DNA from: Oleisolibacter albus
GTDB taxonomy: Bacteria; Pseudomonadota; Alphaproteobacteria; Azospirillales; Azospirillaceae
Length of the DNA stretch: 64,000 bases
Direction of reading: 5' to 3'
Assembly: GCF_003336875.1 (NCBI RefSeq)
Contig: NZ_QGNJ01000020.1
Location: 1-64,000 of the forward strand
The notes beneath the pieces were generated by a model, which saw nothing but the letters and a program-made list of their open reading frames with translations, ran no database searches and was not told the DNA's origin. Both the position numbers and the translations under genes were made by a program. How positions within the stretch are numbered: position 1 is the stretch's first letter; each line of letters begins with the position of its first letter. Shown here in pieces: positions 18,527 through 26,597 of this stretch.

Positions 18527-18661
18527 TCAGTCCGGCCAGCAACTGCGGCAGCCGCCGGCAACCGTCTCCGGCTCGCTGCCGATGCCGGTGATCTGGACAC
18601 CGACGGCGCCGATGGCGGCGATGAACAGGGCCGCAAGCGTGATCTTCTTCAGATGGGTCAT
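18527..18661 (-). CDS. 44-aa exported or membrane-anchored small protein with C-terminal CxxC
   Basis: ATG at 18661 follows an AGGAGG site nine bases upstream. Residues 5-24 form a hydrophobic helix preceded by THLKK, consistent with a signal anchor or signal peptide. The short tail ends GGCRSCWPD with a CxxC pair. It is convergent with bfr (51 bp apart). I know no family; a redox, metal-binding or membrane-complex accessory role is possible but unproven. Confidence 0.6.
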   Translation of the reverse strand: MTHLKKITLAALFIAAIGAVGVQITGIGSEPETVAGGCRSCWPD

Positions 18662-18895
18662 GGTCCCAAGCCTCCTGTCAGCATGCCCGGCACGATCCGG
18701 GCATGGTCGTTGCGGACCGGTCGTCCGCAGCCGGGATGGAAGGCAAGTCCCATGCCACACGCGGCACGAGCCTTAATGTCTTGTTTTTCAATGAATCAGC
18801 GCAACCTCCGCCCCGGAGGTGCCGTGGCCCGTCGGCAGATTTGACAGGCCGGCCGGCCGGAATTTCCCGTTAACCTGGCATTTCTTTCCGGCAGA

Positions 18896-19642
18896 TCACT
18901 CTGACCTGGGCGGCGGCCGGTCGGCGAGGGCACGGTTCAGGCGCAGGATGATCTCATCCGGAACGGACCGGGCACACATGATCCGCCCCGGCTCGGGCGA
19001 GGGCAGGTCCGGGAACGACACCAGATCAAAGGACGCCACCTCGATCCCGGCACGGCGGGCGACGATGTCCAGCGCGTCGGCATCAACGATCATGTAATCG
19101 ATGCGGCCCGCCGCCAGCAGCGTCAGCAGGTCCGAGGGGGAGCCCCGCACCGGCAGCGATGCGGCCGATGCCGCCATCAGCATGGCGTCCAGTTCCGCTC
19201 CCATGCTGGCTCCCAGCAAGCGCCCCATGATCGGGGACGGATCGGCCAGCAGGGCTTCAAGACTGGCATAGCGACCGATTTCCAGTTGCCGGCGGGCCAG
19301 CACCATCCAGCGCGGCGGCAGGAACAGCGGGTCGGTGAACTTGTATTGCGCCTGCCGGTCCGGCGTCAGCCGGATGTTGGGATAGCAGACGGGATGGCCG
19401 GCCGCCATTTCCGCGAGAATCCGGCTGCGCGGCTTCGGGCCGGTCCAGGTGATGTGAATCTCCGCATCCCGCGCCAGCTGGCCGATGCGGTCGGCCACGG
19501 GGCCTGTCGCGGTCCCCGGCTGCTCCCCGGCCATCAGGAACGGCTCCATGTCCGGAAACATCACGGTCATGTCCACAGGGGCGGCAACCACGCCGACCGG
19601 GGGCAGGCAGAGCAGGGCAATGGCCATCAGCAACAGACGCAT
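18896..19642 (-). CDS. Periplasmic substrate-binding protein (SBP family 3-like)
   Basis: 248 aa from ATG 19642, which begins a clear signal peptide (MRLLLMAIALL, cleavage near VVAA). The mature protein follows the family-3 binding-protein plan: an N-terminal lobe with PFLM and GxVADRIGQLA, a RILAEMAAGH segment and a RIDYMIVDADAL segment near the C-terminus. Relatives bind amino acids or act as sensory inputs. No ABC permease or ATPase is nearby, so it is an orphan; a signalling or scavenging role is possible. Confidence 0.75.
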   Translation of the reverse strand: MRLLLMAIALLCLPPVGVVAAPVDMTVMFPDMEPFLMAGEQPGTATGPVADRIGQLARDAEIHITWTGPKPRSRILAEMAAGHPVCYPNIRLTPDRQAQYKFTDPLFLPPRWMVLARRQLEIGRYASLEALLADPSPIMGRLLGASMGAELDAMLMAASAASLPVRGSPSDLLTLLAAGRIDYMIVDADALDIVARRAGIEVASFDLVSFPDLPSPEPGRIMCARSVPDEIILRLNRALADRPPPRSE

Positions 19643-20355
19643 GGGTCCCCCGACCTGCCCCGCCCCCTCGCCCCACCCGGAAACCGGGCCAGGGACACCA
19701 TACCCGCGGGTGTCGACCATGGCAGCAGCGCGGCGACCGATGACAATCCAGAAGATCTCGGCACGTTTCCCCCGTCTGCCGGCGATGAAAGCACAGGCCC
19801 CCACCGGTCGCGCTCCGGCAGCACTCCCCTGCCAGAAACTTATGGTCGATAAATTATCTGAATTATTGTGCAATTTCCGCAAAAATCTAAAAGCAACGGC
19901 ATTTCCCCTCCCGCGGCGGGACAGGACGAAAACGACTTACATGCAAAGCATTTCTGTCGCCAAATCTCAGCGGCGCCCGGCGCGGCAAGTATTGCCACAC
20001 CCTCTGTTGCGCTGAAGCAACATGAAGAGTGCAAAGACACGCCGGGGCATTTCCGATGCTTGGATGGTGCAACAAAACTGTCATTATCCCCAGGCTTAAA
20101 GCCCGCCGGGACGCTGCACCGGCTCCGGATAACGCGGCCGAGAGGTCGGGTTGCCCGGCAAAGGCTGGCAGAACGGATGCGAGAGCACGCTCTGCCGGAC
20201 CGGTGCATCGCCCCAGGAGAAGCGGGAAGGTCCGGCAGCAGGTCAATGGCCTGCCAAGGCAGAGATGAAGAGAGCCGGATGGCCGCCCCGTGGGCACAAG
20301 GGCGGCCATCATCATCGGCAACAGGCACCAAAACGGCCCGAGGAGGTATTCCACT
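19643..20355. other. Long promoter region before porin 1
   Basis: 713 bp with no credible gene. An AT-rich island at 19845-19940 is the best promoter candidate. A small inverted repeat GTTGC-GCTGAA-GCAAC occurs at about 20003-20018. A CTGTCAT heptamer at 20078-20084 resembles half a Pho box, but the second half is missing. The length suggests a long leader or complex regulation of the porin. Confidence 0.5.
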
Positions 20356-21780
20356 ATGGCGAAGAACACGCTGCTGGCCGGCACCATCCTGGGTGCGGCC
20401 ATCCTGGTCCCCGGCCTTGCCGCCGCCCAGAGCGCCCCGGCCGCCACCGCGGCACAGATCGATGCCCTGAACCGTCAGATCCAGGCCCTGCAGAGCCAGC
20501 TCGACACGCTGAAGGAGACGGTCGGCAAGGACATCCAGGCCGTTGACAAGAAGGTGTCCAGCCAGGCCACCGTCACCGTCGACAATGGCCGTCCGCGCTT
20601 CGTCTCGCCCGACAAGGCCTTCGACGTGTCCCTGCGCGGCCGCATCCACCTGGATTATGGCTACTGGTTCGGCGACAAGGGCACGACCGACCTGCCGGAC
20701 GGCTTCAACTTCCGCCGCGCCTTCCTGGGCATCGGCGGCAAGGTGTTCAACGACTGGGTCTTCGACGTCAACACCGACTTCGCCACCAGCGGCGCCAACC
20801 GCGCTTCCAACGCCCGCCTGCAGCAGGCCAGCTTCAGCTATGCCGGCTTCAAGAACTGGAGCATCGATTTCGGCGCCATGCAGCCGTCGCTGACCCTGAT
20901 GGACAGCATCGGCTCCAACGAGATCCCCTTCATCGAGCGCAGCCAGACCACCAACCTGGCCGTCATGAACGTGGCCAACGAGAGCCGTCTGTCGGCCGGC
21001 TTCCGCCATTGGGGCGACCGCTACCGCATCTCCGCCTATGTCACCGGCGACCAGATCAGCAACAGCGGCCCGCGTGACGACCAGACTGCCATCATCGGCC
21101 GCGCCTCGGTCCTGGCCGCCACCGGCGCCGACTATGATGTGCATGTCGGCACCTCCGCCGGCTATCTGATCACCCCGGGCCAGACCGCAGGCAACTCCGC
21201 CCGCAACTACAGCCTGTCCGACCGGCCGGAAACCCGCATCGGCGGCATTTCCCTCGGCACCGCCAACGGCCAGTGGGCCTTCGGCACCGGCGACATCAAC
21301 ACCGAGGACTTCACGGTCTATGGTGGTGAGTTCGGCGCGACCTTCAAGTCGTTCTGGGCCATGGCCGAATATTACGAGTATGAGTTCGGCCGCCGCAACA
21401 ACCTCAGCGATGTCAGCTTCAACAGCTGGTACGTGGCCGGCGGCTGGTTCCTGACCGGCGAGCGCCGCCCCTACAGCGTGGCCGGCGGCAATTTCGGCGC
21501 GCCGAAGATCAACTCGCCGTTCAAGGTCGCCAATGGCGGCGGCACCGGCGCCTGGGAACTGGTTGCCCGCTACTCCACGGCTGACCTGACCAGCAGCAAG
21601 TTTGTCGCGACGACCGAGGGCGAGCAGGACATCGTCACCGTGGGCGTCAACTGGTACCTGAACAACGCCTTCCGCTTCATGCTGAACTACAACTTCATCA
21701 AGATCGATCGTCCGGCCGGCTCGACCGCCAGCGACGTCGATGCGGACGCGCTGACCCTGCGCGCCCAGTTCACCTTCTAA
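20356..21780 (+). CDS. Outer-membrane porin, OprO/OprP-like (porin 1)
   Basis: 474 aa from ATG 20356 after AGGAGGT. A signal peptide ends AAAQ. A coiled-coil segment (about residues 32-65, IDALNRQIQALQSQLDTLKE) resembles those that trimerise periplasmic ends of porins. The barrel follows, with FNFRRAFLG, KNWSIDFGAMQPS, FIERSQTTNLA and a C-terminal LRAQFTF. The family includes phosphate- and pyrophosphate-selective porins, but selectivity cannot be assumed. A paralogue of exactly the same length is encoded at 39435-40859. A terminator follows. Confidence 0.92.
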   Translation: MAKNTLLAGTILGAAILVPGLAAAQSAPAATAAQIDALNRQIQALQSQLDTLKETVGKDIQAVDKKVSSQATVTVDNGRPRFVSPDKAFDVSLRGRIHLDYGYWFGDKGTTDLPDGFNFRRAFLGIGGKVFNDWVFDVNTDFATSGANRASNARLQQASFSYAGFKNWSIDFGAMQPSLTLMDSIGSNEIPFIERSQTTNLAVMNVANESRLSAGFRHWGDRYRISAYVTGDQISNSGPRDDQTAIIGRASVLAATGADYDVHVGTSAGYLITPGQTAGNSARNYSLSDRPETRIGGISLGTANGQWAFGTGDINTEDFTVYGGEFGATFKSFWAMAEYYEYEFGRRNNLSDVSFNSWYVAGGWFLTGERRPYSVAGGNFGAPKINSPFKVANGGGTGAWELVARYSTADLTSSKFVATTEGEQDIVTVGVNWYLNNAFRFMLNYNFIKIDRPAGSTASDVDADALTLRAQFTF

Positions 21781-21810
21781 GCCGCTCCGCGAGATCGTTC
21801 GCAGCGGCAG

Positions 21811-21841
21811 CCCCCGCCGGCGTAATCCGGCGGGGGTTTTT
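21811..21841 (+). terminator. Rho-independent terminator of porin 1
   Basis: 10-bp GC stem (CCCCCGCCGG / CCGGCGGGGG) followed by five T. A nearly identical hairpin follows porin 2. Confidence 0.9.
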
Positions 21842-21958
21842 CATGGGCGGTCCCGCTGCCCCGAAAATGTCTCGTCCCGCGACATTCCTGCCTTTGCAGA
21901 TGCGAGTGACTTGCAGTATGAAGATGCAGCATCGTCCTGCCGCCGGATGGAAGCCTGC

Positions 21959-22174
21959 ATGTACGTCTGTGTCTGCAATGCCATTACGTGCCGTACCGTC
22001 CGCAAGAAAGTCGACGAGGGTGCTGCCAGTGTCGGCGGTGTGTTCAAGGCGGCCGGCAAGAAGCCGCAATGCGGCCGCTGCTTTCCGATGGTCCGCTCCA
22101 TGATCGCCGACCATGCCCCCGCCTGCGCCGGCCATGACGATATCGACTCCGGGCTGGCCATCGCCGCCGAGTGA
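21959..22174 (+). CDS. bfd: Bacterioferritin-associated ferredoxin
   Basis: 71 aa from ATG 21959. Cysteines sit at residues 4, 6, 38 and 41 (MYVCVCN and QCGRC), exactly the E. coli Bfd [2Fe-2S] ligand positions. Bfd docks on bacterioferritin and passes electrons through the haem to reduce and release stored iron. It is 3.5 kb from bfr instead of adjacent. Usually induced by iron limitation; no confident operator is visible, although two TTGCAG hexamers occur just upstream (21894-21916). Confidence 0.92.
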   Translation: MYVCVCNAITCRTVRKKVDEGAASVGGVFKAAGKKPQCGRCFPMVRSMIADHAPACAGHDDIDSGLAIAAE

Positions 22175-22217
22175 CGGGGGCCGGTCCGGGCGAAGGCCGC
22201 AGCAAAGATCCGCCCGC

Positions 22218-22580
22218 TCAAGGAGCGTCGATCGTCCTGAGATTGAGACGGGCGAGATCCACCAGGGTCGAGCCCTTGCCGGAACCATTGGTGGTCTGCA
22301 CGACAATGTCGGGGGGATTGAGATCGATGACCCGCTGGAACAGCGGTCGAGCCAGCTGTGACCGCTGCGTCCTGAGATAGACGACGCCGAGATTATAGAG
22401 CGCGAACGGATCGTCCGGCGCCGTGCGCAGGATATCGCCGTACAGCTGTTCGGCCATGACCCAGTCCGTGGCTGACAGGGCGGCAAAGGCGCGCTGGTGC
22501 GGGGTCACCTGCGGCAGATCCGCCGTACAACCGGCCGCAAGCAGCACAAAGCCCCACATTCCGGCACCAACGCCCCGCAT
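22218..22580 (-). CDS. TPR-containing lipoprotein
   Basis: 120 aa from ATG 22580, which is 7 nt from a GGGAGG site; ATG and GTG codons slightly upstream are too close to it. Lipobox LLAAGC at about residues 11-16. Two TPR-like helical hairpins follow (about 35-90; AEQLYGDIL, ALYNLGVVYLRTQ, LFQRVIDLNP). Probably an outer-membrane or periplasmic lipoprotein that binds a protein partner. It is convergent with bfd and its partner is unknown. Confidence 0.75.
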   Translation of the reverse strand: MRGVGAGMWGFVLLAAGCTADLPQVTPHQRAFAALSATDWVMAEQLYGDILRTAPDDPFALYNLGVVYLRTQRSQLARPLFQRVIDLNPPDIVVQTTNGSGKGSTLVDLARLNLRTIDAP

Positions 22581-22978
22581 CACCATGCCTCCCACCGCAT
22601 ACCCGGCTTCCGCCGTGCGGCGACAAGAATAGTCCCAAAACCGGAGGAGAGCGGAAGGAATTTACGGAAGGAGGCGCGAAGAGGGACCGGATTGAAAAGA
22701 CCCACGCAGCAAGGGATGTAGATTGCATTTTAAATAAAATTTCATATTGCCGCAGATCAGCAATTGCCGCACAGGGGTCATGCCAAAATGCATCATCCCC
22801 TGCGTCACTTTATACTTTCTTTCGGGCAATAACCCATGAGACAAGGCGCCCCGGATCGTGCCCGTGACCAGCAAGGCCGGACCCGGAGATGTGGCAGCGG
22901 CTCCCTTACCGGAGTCCCCGATTTCCGGACGTCTGTCGGGGCCGGATGCGGCGCACGGATGAGGGGAGACAAGACATC
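22581..22978. other. Divergent, partly AT-rich intergenic region
   Basis: 398 bp. A strongly AT-rich patch at about 22715-22835 stands out in this GC-rich genome and probably holds promoters for the TPR lipoprotein and the small periplasmic protein. I see no believable gene in it. Confidence 0.5.
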
Positions 22979-23302
22979 ATGCGTAGCTTCTGCCTGGCCG
23001 GCCTGCTGGCCGTTTCCGCCCTGACCTTCACCACGGCGGCCCATGCCGCCGACTGCCAGCTGTCCGTCACGCCGCCGACCATTCCCGACGGCAAGACTGT
23101 CGATAAGGACGCCATGGCCAAGGCCCAGGCCGAGGTGAAGAGCTTCGTTGCCGCCGGCCAGGAATATCTCTCCTGCCTGGAGATCGACGTGAAGAAGGGC
23201 GGCCGCGGCGCCGACAAGTACAACGAGGCCTCCTCCATGATCGAGAAGGTCGCCGGCCAGTACAACGCCGCGCTGAAGGACTTCAAGGCGCGCGCCCTCT
23301 GA
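22979..23302 (+). CDS. Small periplasmic protein, function unknown
   Basis: 107 aa from ATG 22979 after GAGGGGAG. A classic signal peptide (about 1-23, AHAA) leaves a mature protein of about 84 residues. It has two Cys (ADCQLS and YLSCLE) that could form a disulfide, a PPTIPDGK motif and an amphipathic C-terminal helix (YNEASSMIEKVAGQYNAALK). Similar short proteins with a PxIPDG motif occur widely in proteobacteria, but I know no function. Confidence 0.7.
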   Translation: MRSFCLAGLLAVSALTFTTAAHAADCQLSVTPPTIPDGKTVDKDAMAKAQAEVKSFVAAGQEYLSCLEIDVKKGGRGADKYNEASSMIEKVAGQYNAALKDFKARAL

Positions 23303-23409
23303 TATCCCGGCCAGCCCATCGGCCGTCGGCACGACGATCGATGGGCCGGTGAGCGTTCGCCATCCGCCGCGGTCCACCGGGGTCGCGGCGGATGCGCATG
23401 TCTGCGCCG

Positions 23410-23628
23410 TCAGCCTCCGCCGATCCCCTCGATGATGCGGCCGCTGCCATCGCAGGTGGGGCAGCGGCCCGAGGTCGTGCTGCCCGATGTCGTGCGGCCC
23501 GATCCCTTGCAGACCGGGCAGATGTCTTCGCCCGTGCCGGGCGTCCCCGCCGGCGCATCGCTGCCGGGGGCGACGTCCCCGGGTGTTGAACGGGTGGGCC
23601 GGTCCCCCGGTCGGTTTTCCGCTGTCAT
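23410..23628 (-). CDS. Mini zinc-finger protein with two CxxCxGxG motifs
   Basis: 72 aa from ATG 23628 after GGAGAGG. The first half is Pro/Gly/Ser-rich and probably disordered. The second half holds CPVCKGSG and CPTCDGSG, the DnaJ-type zinc-binding repeat in its smallest form (two motifs make one zinc site). Proteins of this type may act as chaperone-like or protein-binding zinc modules. It diverges from flbT. Confidence 0.65.
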   Translation of the reverse strand: MTAENRPGDRPTRSTPGDVAPGSDAPAGTPGTGEDICPVCKGSGRTTSGSTTSGRCPTCDGSGRIIEGIGGG

Positions 23629-23825
23629 GGTCCTCTCCGTGTGCCGTGCTCCCGCTGCAACAGCACACGACCGGAAGCCGTTGCGCCGCATCGGGCCGGC
23701 CACACAGTTCGCGCGTGCAAAGCCCCCCTGGCCCGGCGTAAAGTTCAGGCTTGCCCCTCGTCTTCCGTCGCCGACCGGGCGATGGCAGACCCGCACGATG
23801 GCCACCGCAGCGCAGGACCCAGCCC

Positions 23826-24293
23826 ATGCCTTTGAAGATCCGGCTTAAGGCGGACGAACATCTGGTGATCAACGGCGCCCTGTTGAAAGCGGTGGAACCG
23901 ACGACGCTGCTGCTGATGAACCATGCCAAGTTCATGCTCGACCGGCAGATCATGCGCCCGGACCAAGCCACCAGCCCGGCCAAGCGCATCTATTTCGCCG
24001 TGCAGAACACCTATCTCGCCACGGCCGAGGAACGGCCCGGCATGCTGACTTTCCTGCGTCAGTGCGTGGGAGATTTCCGCGAAGCCACCACCAGCGCACC
24101 GATCCGCCAGAAGCTGGACGAGTTGGAGCGCCTTGTCGGCGCCGACGATTTCTACCCCGCCCTGCAGATCGCCCGCGATATCATGTCCTATGAGGATCTG
24201 ATCCTTGGGGTCGGCAGCATTCTCGGCACCGGCGCGGCCGAGGATGGCGGGCCGGAGGATGTGCCCGACACTCAGATCCCCCCGCTGCGCTGA
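23826..24293 (+). CDS. flbT: Flagellar biosynthesis regulator FlbT
   Basis: 155 aa from ATG 23826. N-terminal MPLKIRLKADEHLVINGA, the segment PAKRIYFAVQNTYL and IARDIMSYEDLI match the FlbT family. In Caulobacter FlbT binds flagellin mRNA leaders and promotes their decay; in other alphaproteobacteria it can act positively. No flaF or flagellin gene is in the window, so this copy is outside a flagellar cluster. Its last 22 bp overlap the convergent glycosyltransferase gene. Confidence 0.9.
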   Translation: MPLKIRLKADEHLVINGALLKAVEPTTLLLMNHAKFMLDRQIMRPDQATSPAKRIYFAVQNTYLATAEERPGMLTFLRQCVGDFREATTSAPIRQKLDELERLVGADDFYPALQIARDIMSYEDLILGVGSILGTGAAEDGGPEDVPDTQIPPLR

Positions 24294-25561
24294 GCCTCCG
24301 TCCGCCGCGGGGGCCGTCGGCGGACCGCCCGATCTGCACCTGCTGTCGAGCCGGTGGTGTCGAGCAGCTGGTGGTAGAGTTCCAGCGTCCGCGCCGCCAC
24401 CTCCGCCTCGCCGAAGGCGGCGCAGACCACGGCGCGGCTTTCCTGGGCCAGGCTCCGGCGCAGGGCCGCATCGGTCGCCACCGACCGCAGAGCCGCCGCC
24501 AGGGCCGCCGGATCACCGGGCGGCGCCAGCAGCGCATTGACGCCGGAGCGGGCCACATCGCGGATACCCGCCACATCGGTGGCGACGATGGCCCGGCCGC
24601 AGGCCGCCGCCTCCAGCAGTGATTTCGGCACGCCCTCGCCGCCCCGGCTGGCCAGCACGGCGATATGGGCGCGGGCCCAGACCGTCCGCACATCCTCCAC
24701 CGGCCCCAGCCAGCCGATGCCCGGTTCGGCCGACCAGGCGCGCAGCCGCGTGGGCGCGATGCCGGCGGGATTGGTCGGGTCCGGCGGTCCGGCCAGCAGC
24801 AGATGCAGGTCCAGTCCGTCCGCCCGCAGGCGGCGCACGGCCTCGACCAGATCCTCCACCCCTTTCAGGGTCAGCATGCGCGACACCTGGGCCACGGTGA
24901 CCGGGCCGGACGGCTCGGCCAGGGGCCGGTAATGCTGAAGATCGACGCCCGATCCGGGAATCAGGCAGATCCGCGGAACACCGGGGCCGGCGGCCAGCCA
25001 GTCACCATCCTTGGCATTCTGCACCGCCACCATGGCCCGCCGCCGCGCGGCCAGCCAGCGCAGCAGGCCACGCAGACCCGCACCGGCCAGCCGGGCCGGC
25101 AGCCCGGTGCCCGACAGGGCCGCTCCACGCCCGGCCAAGGTGGTCAGCACCGCCGGCCGGCCGGCCAGCATGGCCGCCAGGGCGCCGAGGACCGCCGGCT
25201 TGATGGCGACATGATGCACCAGATCCGGGCGCTCGCGCCGGTACAGGCGCGCGATCCGCCACAGTTCGGCCGCCAGCCGCCAGGGGCTGCGGCTGGCCCG
25301 CGACCAGTCCAGGGGAATGAGCCGGAATCCCTCCGCCTCGATCCAGGCGCCATGCACCCCGACCCGTGTCGCCACCGACACGGCGAACCCGGCATCCCGA
25401 GCGGCCCGTGCCACCGGCAGACGGTGCGAACAGAAATACCAGTCCTCGGTGACGAGGAAGAGCAGATGCGGCCGCGCGGCGGCAGCCGTTTGCCCCGGAA
25501 CATCGGGTTCCGTGGCGGCCACCACCCGTTCCGTCGGGGCTGTTCGCGCGAACAGCGTCAT
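24272..25561 (-). CDS. GT4-family glycosyltransferase
   Basis: 429 aa from ATG 25561 after GGAAGG. GT-B fold: the N-terminal domain opens HLLFLVTEDWYFCSHRLP, and LVHHVAIKPAVLGALAA sits mid-domain. The C-terminal nucleotide-sugar domain has the EX7E-type segment EGVPKSLLEAAACGRAIVAT. The arrangement resembles transferases acting on lipid-linked sugars in glycan assembly. It is near PAP2, SqdB and a second GT4. The donor sugar is not predictable. The 3' end overlaps flbT by 22 bp tail to tail. Confidence 0.85.
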   Translation of the reverse strand: MTLFARTAPTERVVAATEPDVPGQTAAAARPHLLFLVTEDWYFCSHRLPVARAARDAGFAVSVATRVGVHGAWIEAEGFRLIPLDWSRASRSPWRLAAELWRIARLYRRERPDLVHHVAIKPAVLGALAAMLAGRPAVLTTLAGRGAALSGTGLPARLAGAGLRGLLRWLAARRRAMVAVQNAKDGDWLAAGPGVPRICLIPGSGVDLQHYRPLAEPSGPVTVAQVSRMLTLKGVEDLVEAVRRLRADGLDLHLLLAGPPDPTNPAGIAPTRLRAWSAEPGIGWLGPVEDVRTVWARAHIAVLASRGGEGVPKSLLEAAACGRAIVATDVAGIRDVARSGVNALLAPPGDPAALAAALRSVATDAALRRSLAQESRAVVCAAFGEAEVAARTLELYHQLLDTTGSTAGADRAVRRRPPRRTEAQRSGGI

Positions 25562-25778
25562 GCATGATCCTTCCCTGGCAACACTCCTGACAGCTTCTAG
25601 AAAGCCGGCCAGGATCGGGCAGCAGGGCGTTCGGCGAGCCGGCGGCGCATCGGGATGCAGACGGGACCGGCCGTCGCGCCGGAATTACCGCCGCGGGGCT
25701 GGGGCCGGCACAGCCGGAGGATCGGCCATCGGATGATTCCAATGACCAGCCAAGGGTCCCCGGCATCGCCGCCGCGGC

Positions 25779-26522
25779 TCAGCCCGGTTCGGCATCGGGG
25801 GTATCCGTCGTCGTCGGCTCGATCTCTCCGCGCCGTTGCAGCCACAGCGCCAGCATCCAGCAGATCATGGCCCAGGCCGCCCCCGCGCCCCAGCCGGCCA
25901 GCACATCGGTCGGCCAATGCACGCCCAGGAACACGCGGCTGCTGCCGATCAGCAATGTCAACAACACCGCCACGCCGAGGAGATAGCGCTTCACCCGCCG
26001 CCGCGGCTGCACCCGGGCCAGCAGCGCCCCCAGCGTCAGATAGGTGGCGGCCGACAGCATGGCGTGGCCGCTGGGAAAGCTGGCGGTGAAGGTCTCCACC
26101 GCATGGGGCACCAGATCCGGCCGCGGCCGGGCATAGCCGTGCTTCAGCAGCGTGCTGAGCAGGGCGCCGCCACCGACCGAGACCAGCAGCAGCAGCGAGG
26201 TCCGCCGCTTACCCAGCATCAGCAGGAAGCCCAGAGCGGCCAGCGTCAGCACGGTCAGGACGGGATAGCCGCCCAGGGCGGTGATGTCCCGTGCCGCCAG
26301 CGCCAGCCAATGCGGACCGATGGGCAGTGCTGGATCGGCGGGGTCGCGCAGCGCCAGCATCAGCGCCCGGTCCAGATGCTGTGTCGCCCCGTCGAGGACC
26401 GCGTCGGCCAGCAGCGACAGGGCCAGCCCGCTGGCCGCCAGCAGCAGCAGGGCCAGATGCAGCCACATCTCCTTGCGGGCGCGGAGGATAAGGCGGTCGA
26501 GGAAGGCGGGCGGGGTCGGCAT
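25779..26522 (-). CDS. PAP2-family membrane phosphatase
   Basis: About 247 aa from ATG 26522; an in-frame ATG at 26573 would add 17 residues, and neither has a strong ribosome-binding site. Six hydrophobic segments and all three PAP2 motifs are present: KHGYARPRP, SFPSGHAM and SRVFLGVHWPTD, with catalytic His residues. These enzymes dephosphorylate lipid phosphates (phosphatidate, undecaprenyl diphosphate) at the membrane. Next to sqdB it could supply diacylglycerol; this is inference. Confidence 0.9.
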   Translation of the reverse strand: MPTPPAFLDRLILRARKEMWLHLALLLLAASGLALSLLADAVLDGATQHLDRALMLALRDPADPALPIGPHWLALAARDITALGGYPVLTVLTLAALGFLLMLGKRRTSLLLLVSVGGGALLSTLLKHGYARPRPDLVPHAVETFTASFPSGHAMLSAATYLTLGALLARVQPRRRVKRYLLGVAVLLTLLIGSSRVFLGVHWPTDVLAGWGAGAAWAMICWMLALWLQRRGEIEPTTTDTPDAEPG

Positions 26523-26597
26523 GCAGCACGGAACGGTGACGGCCCGCCCAGGATCAGCGGGCCGGCGGATCATACATGGACGCCGGTCGGGCCGCTC

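Noticed and set aside
20078-20084. Pho box before porin 1 (and CTGTCAT at 27905-27911 between sqdB and GT4)
   Set aside because: Only one half-site matches in each case; a 7-mer is expected several times by chance in 64 kb.
22662-22874. 70-codon minus frame in the AT-rich intergenic region
   Set aside because: No ribosome-binding site, mixed composition and no recognisable features.
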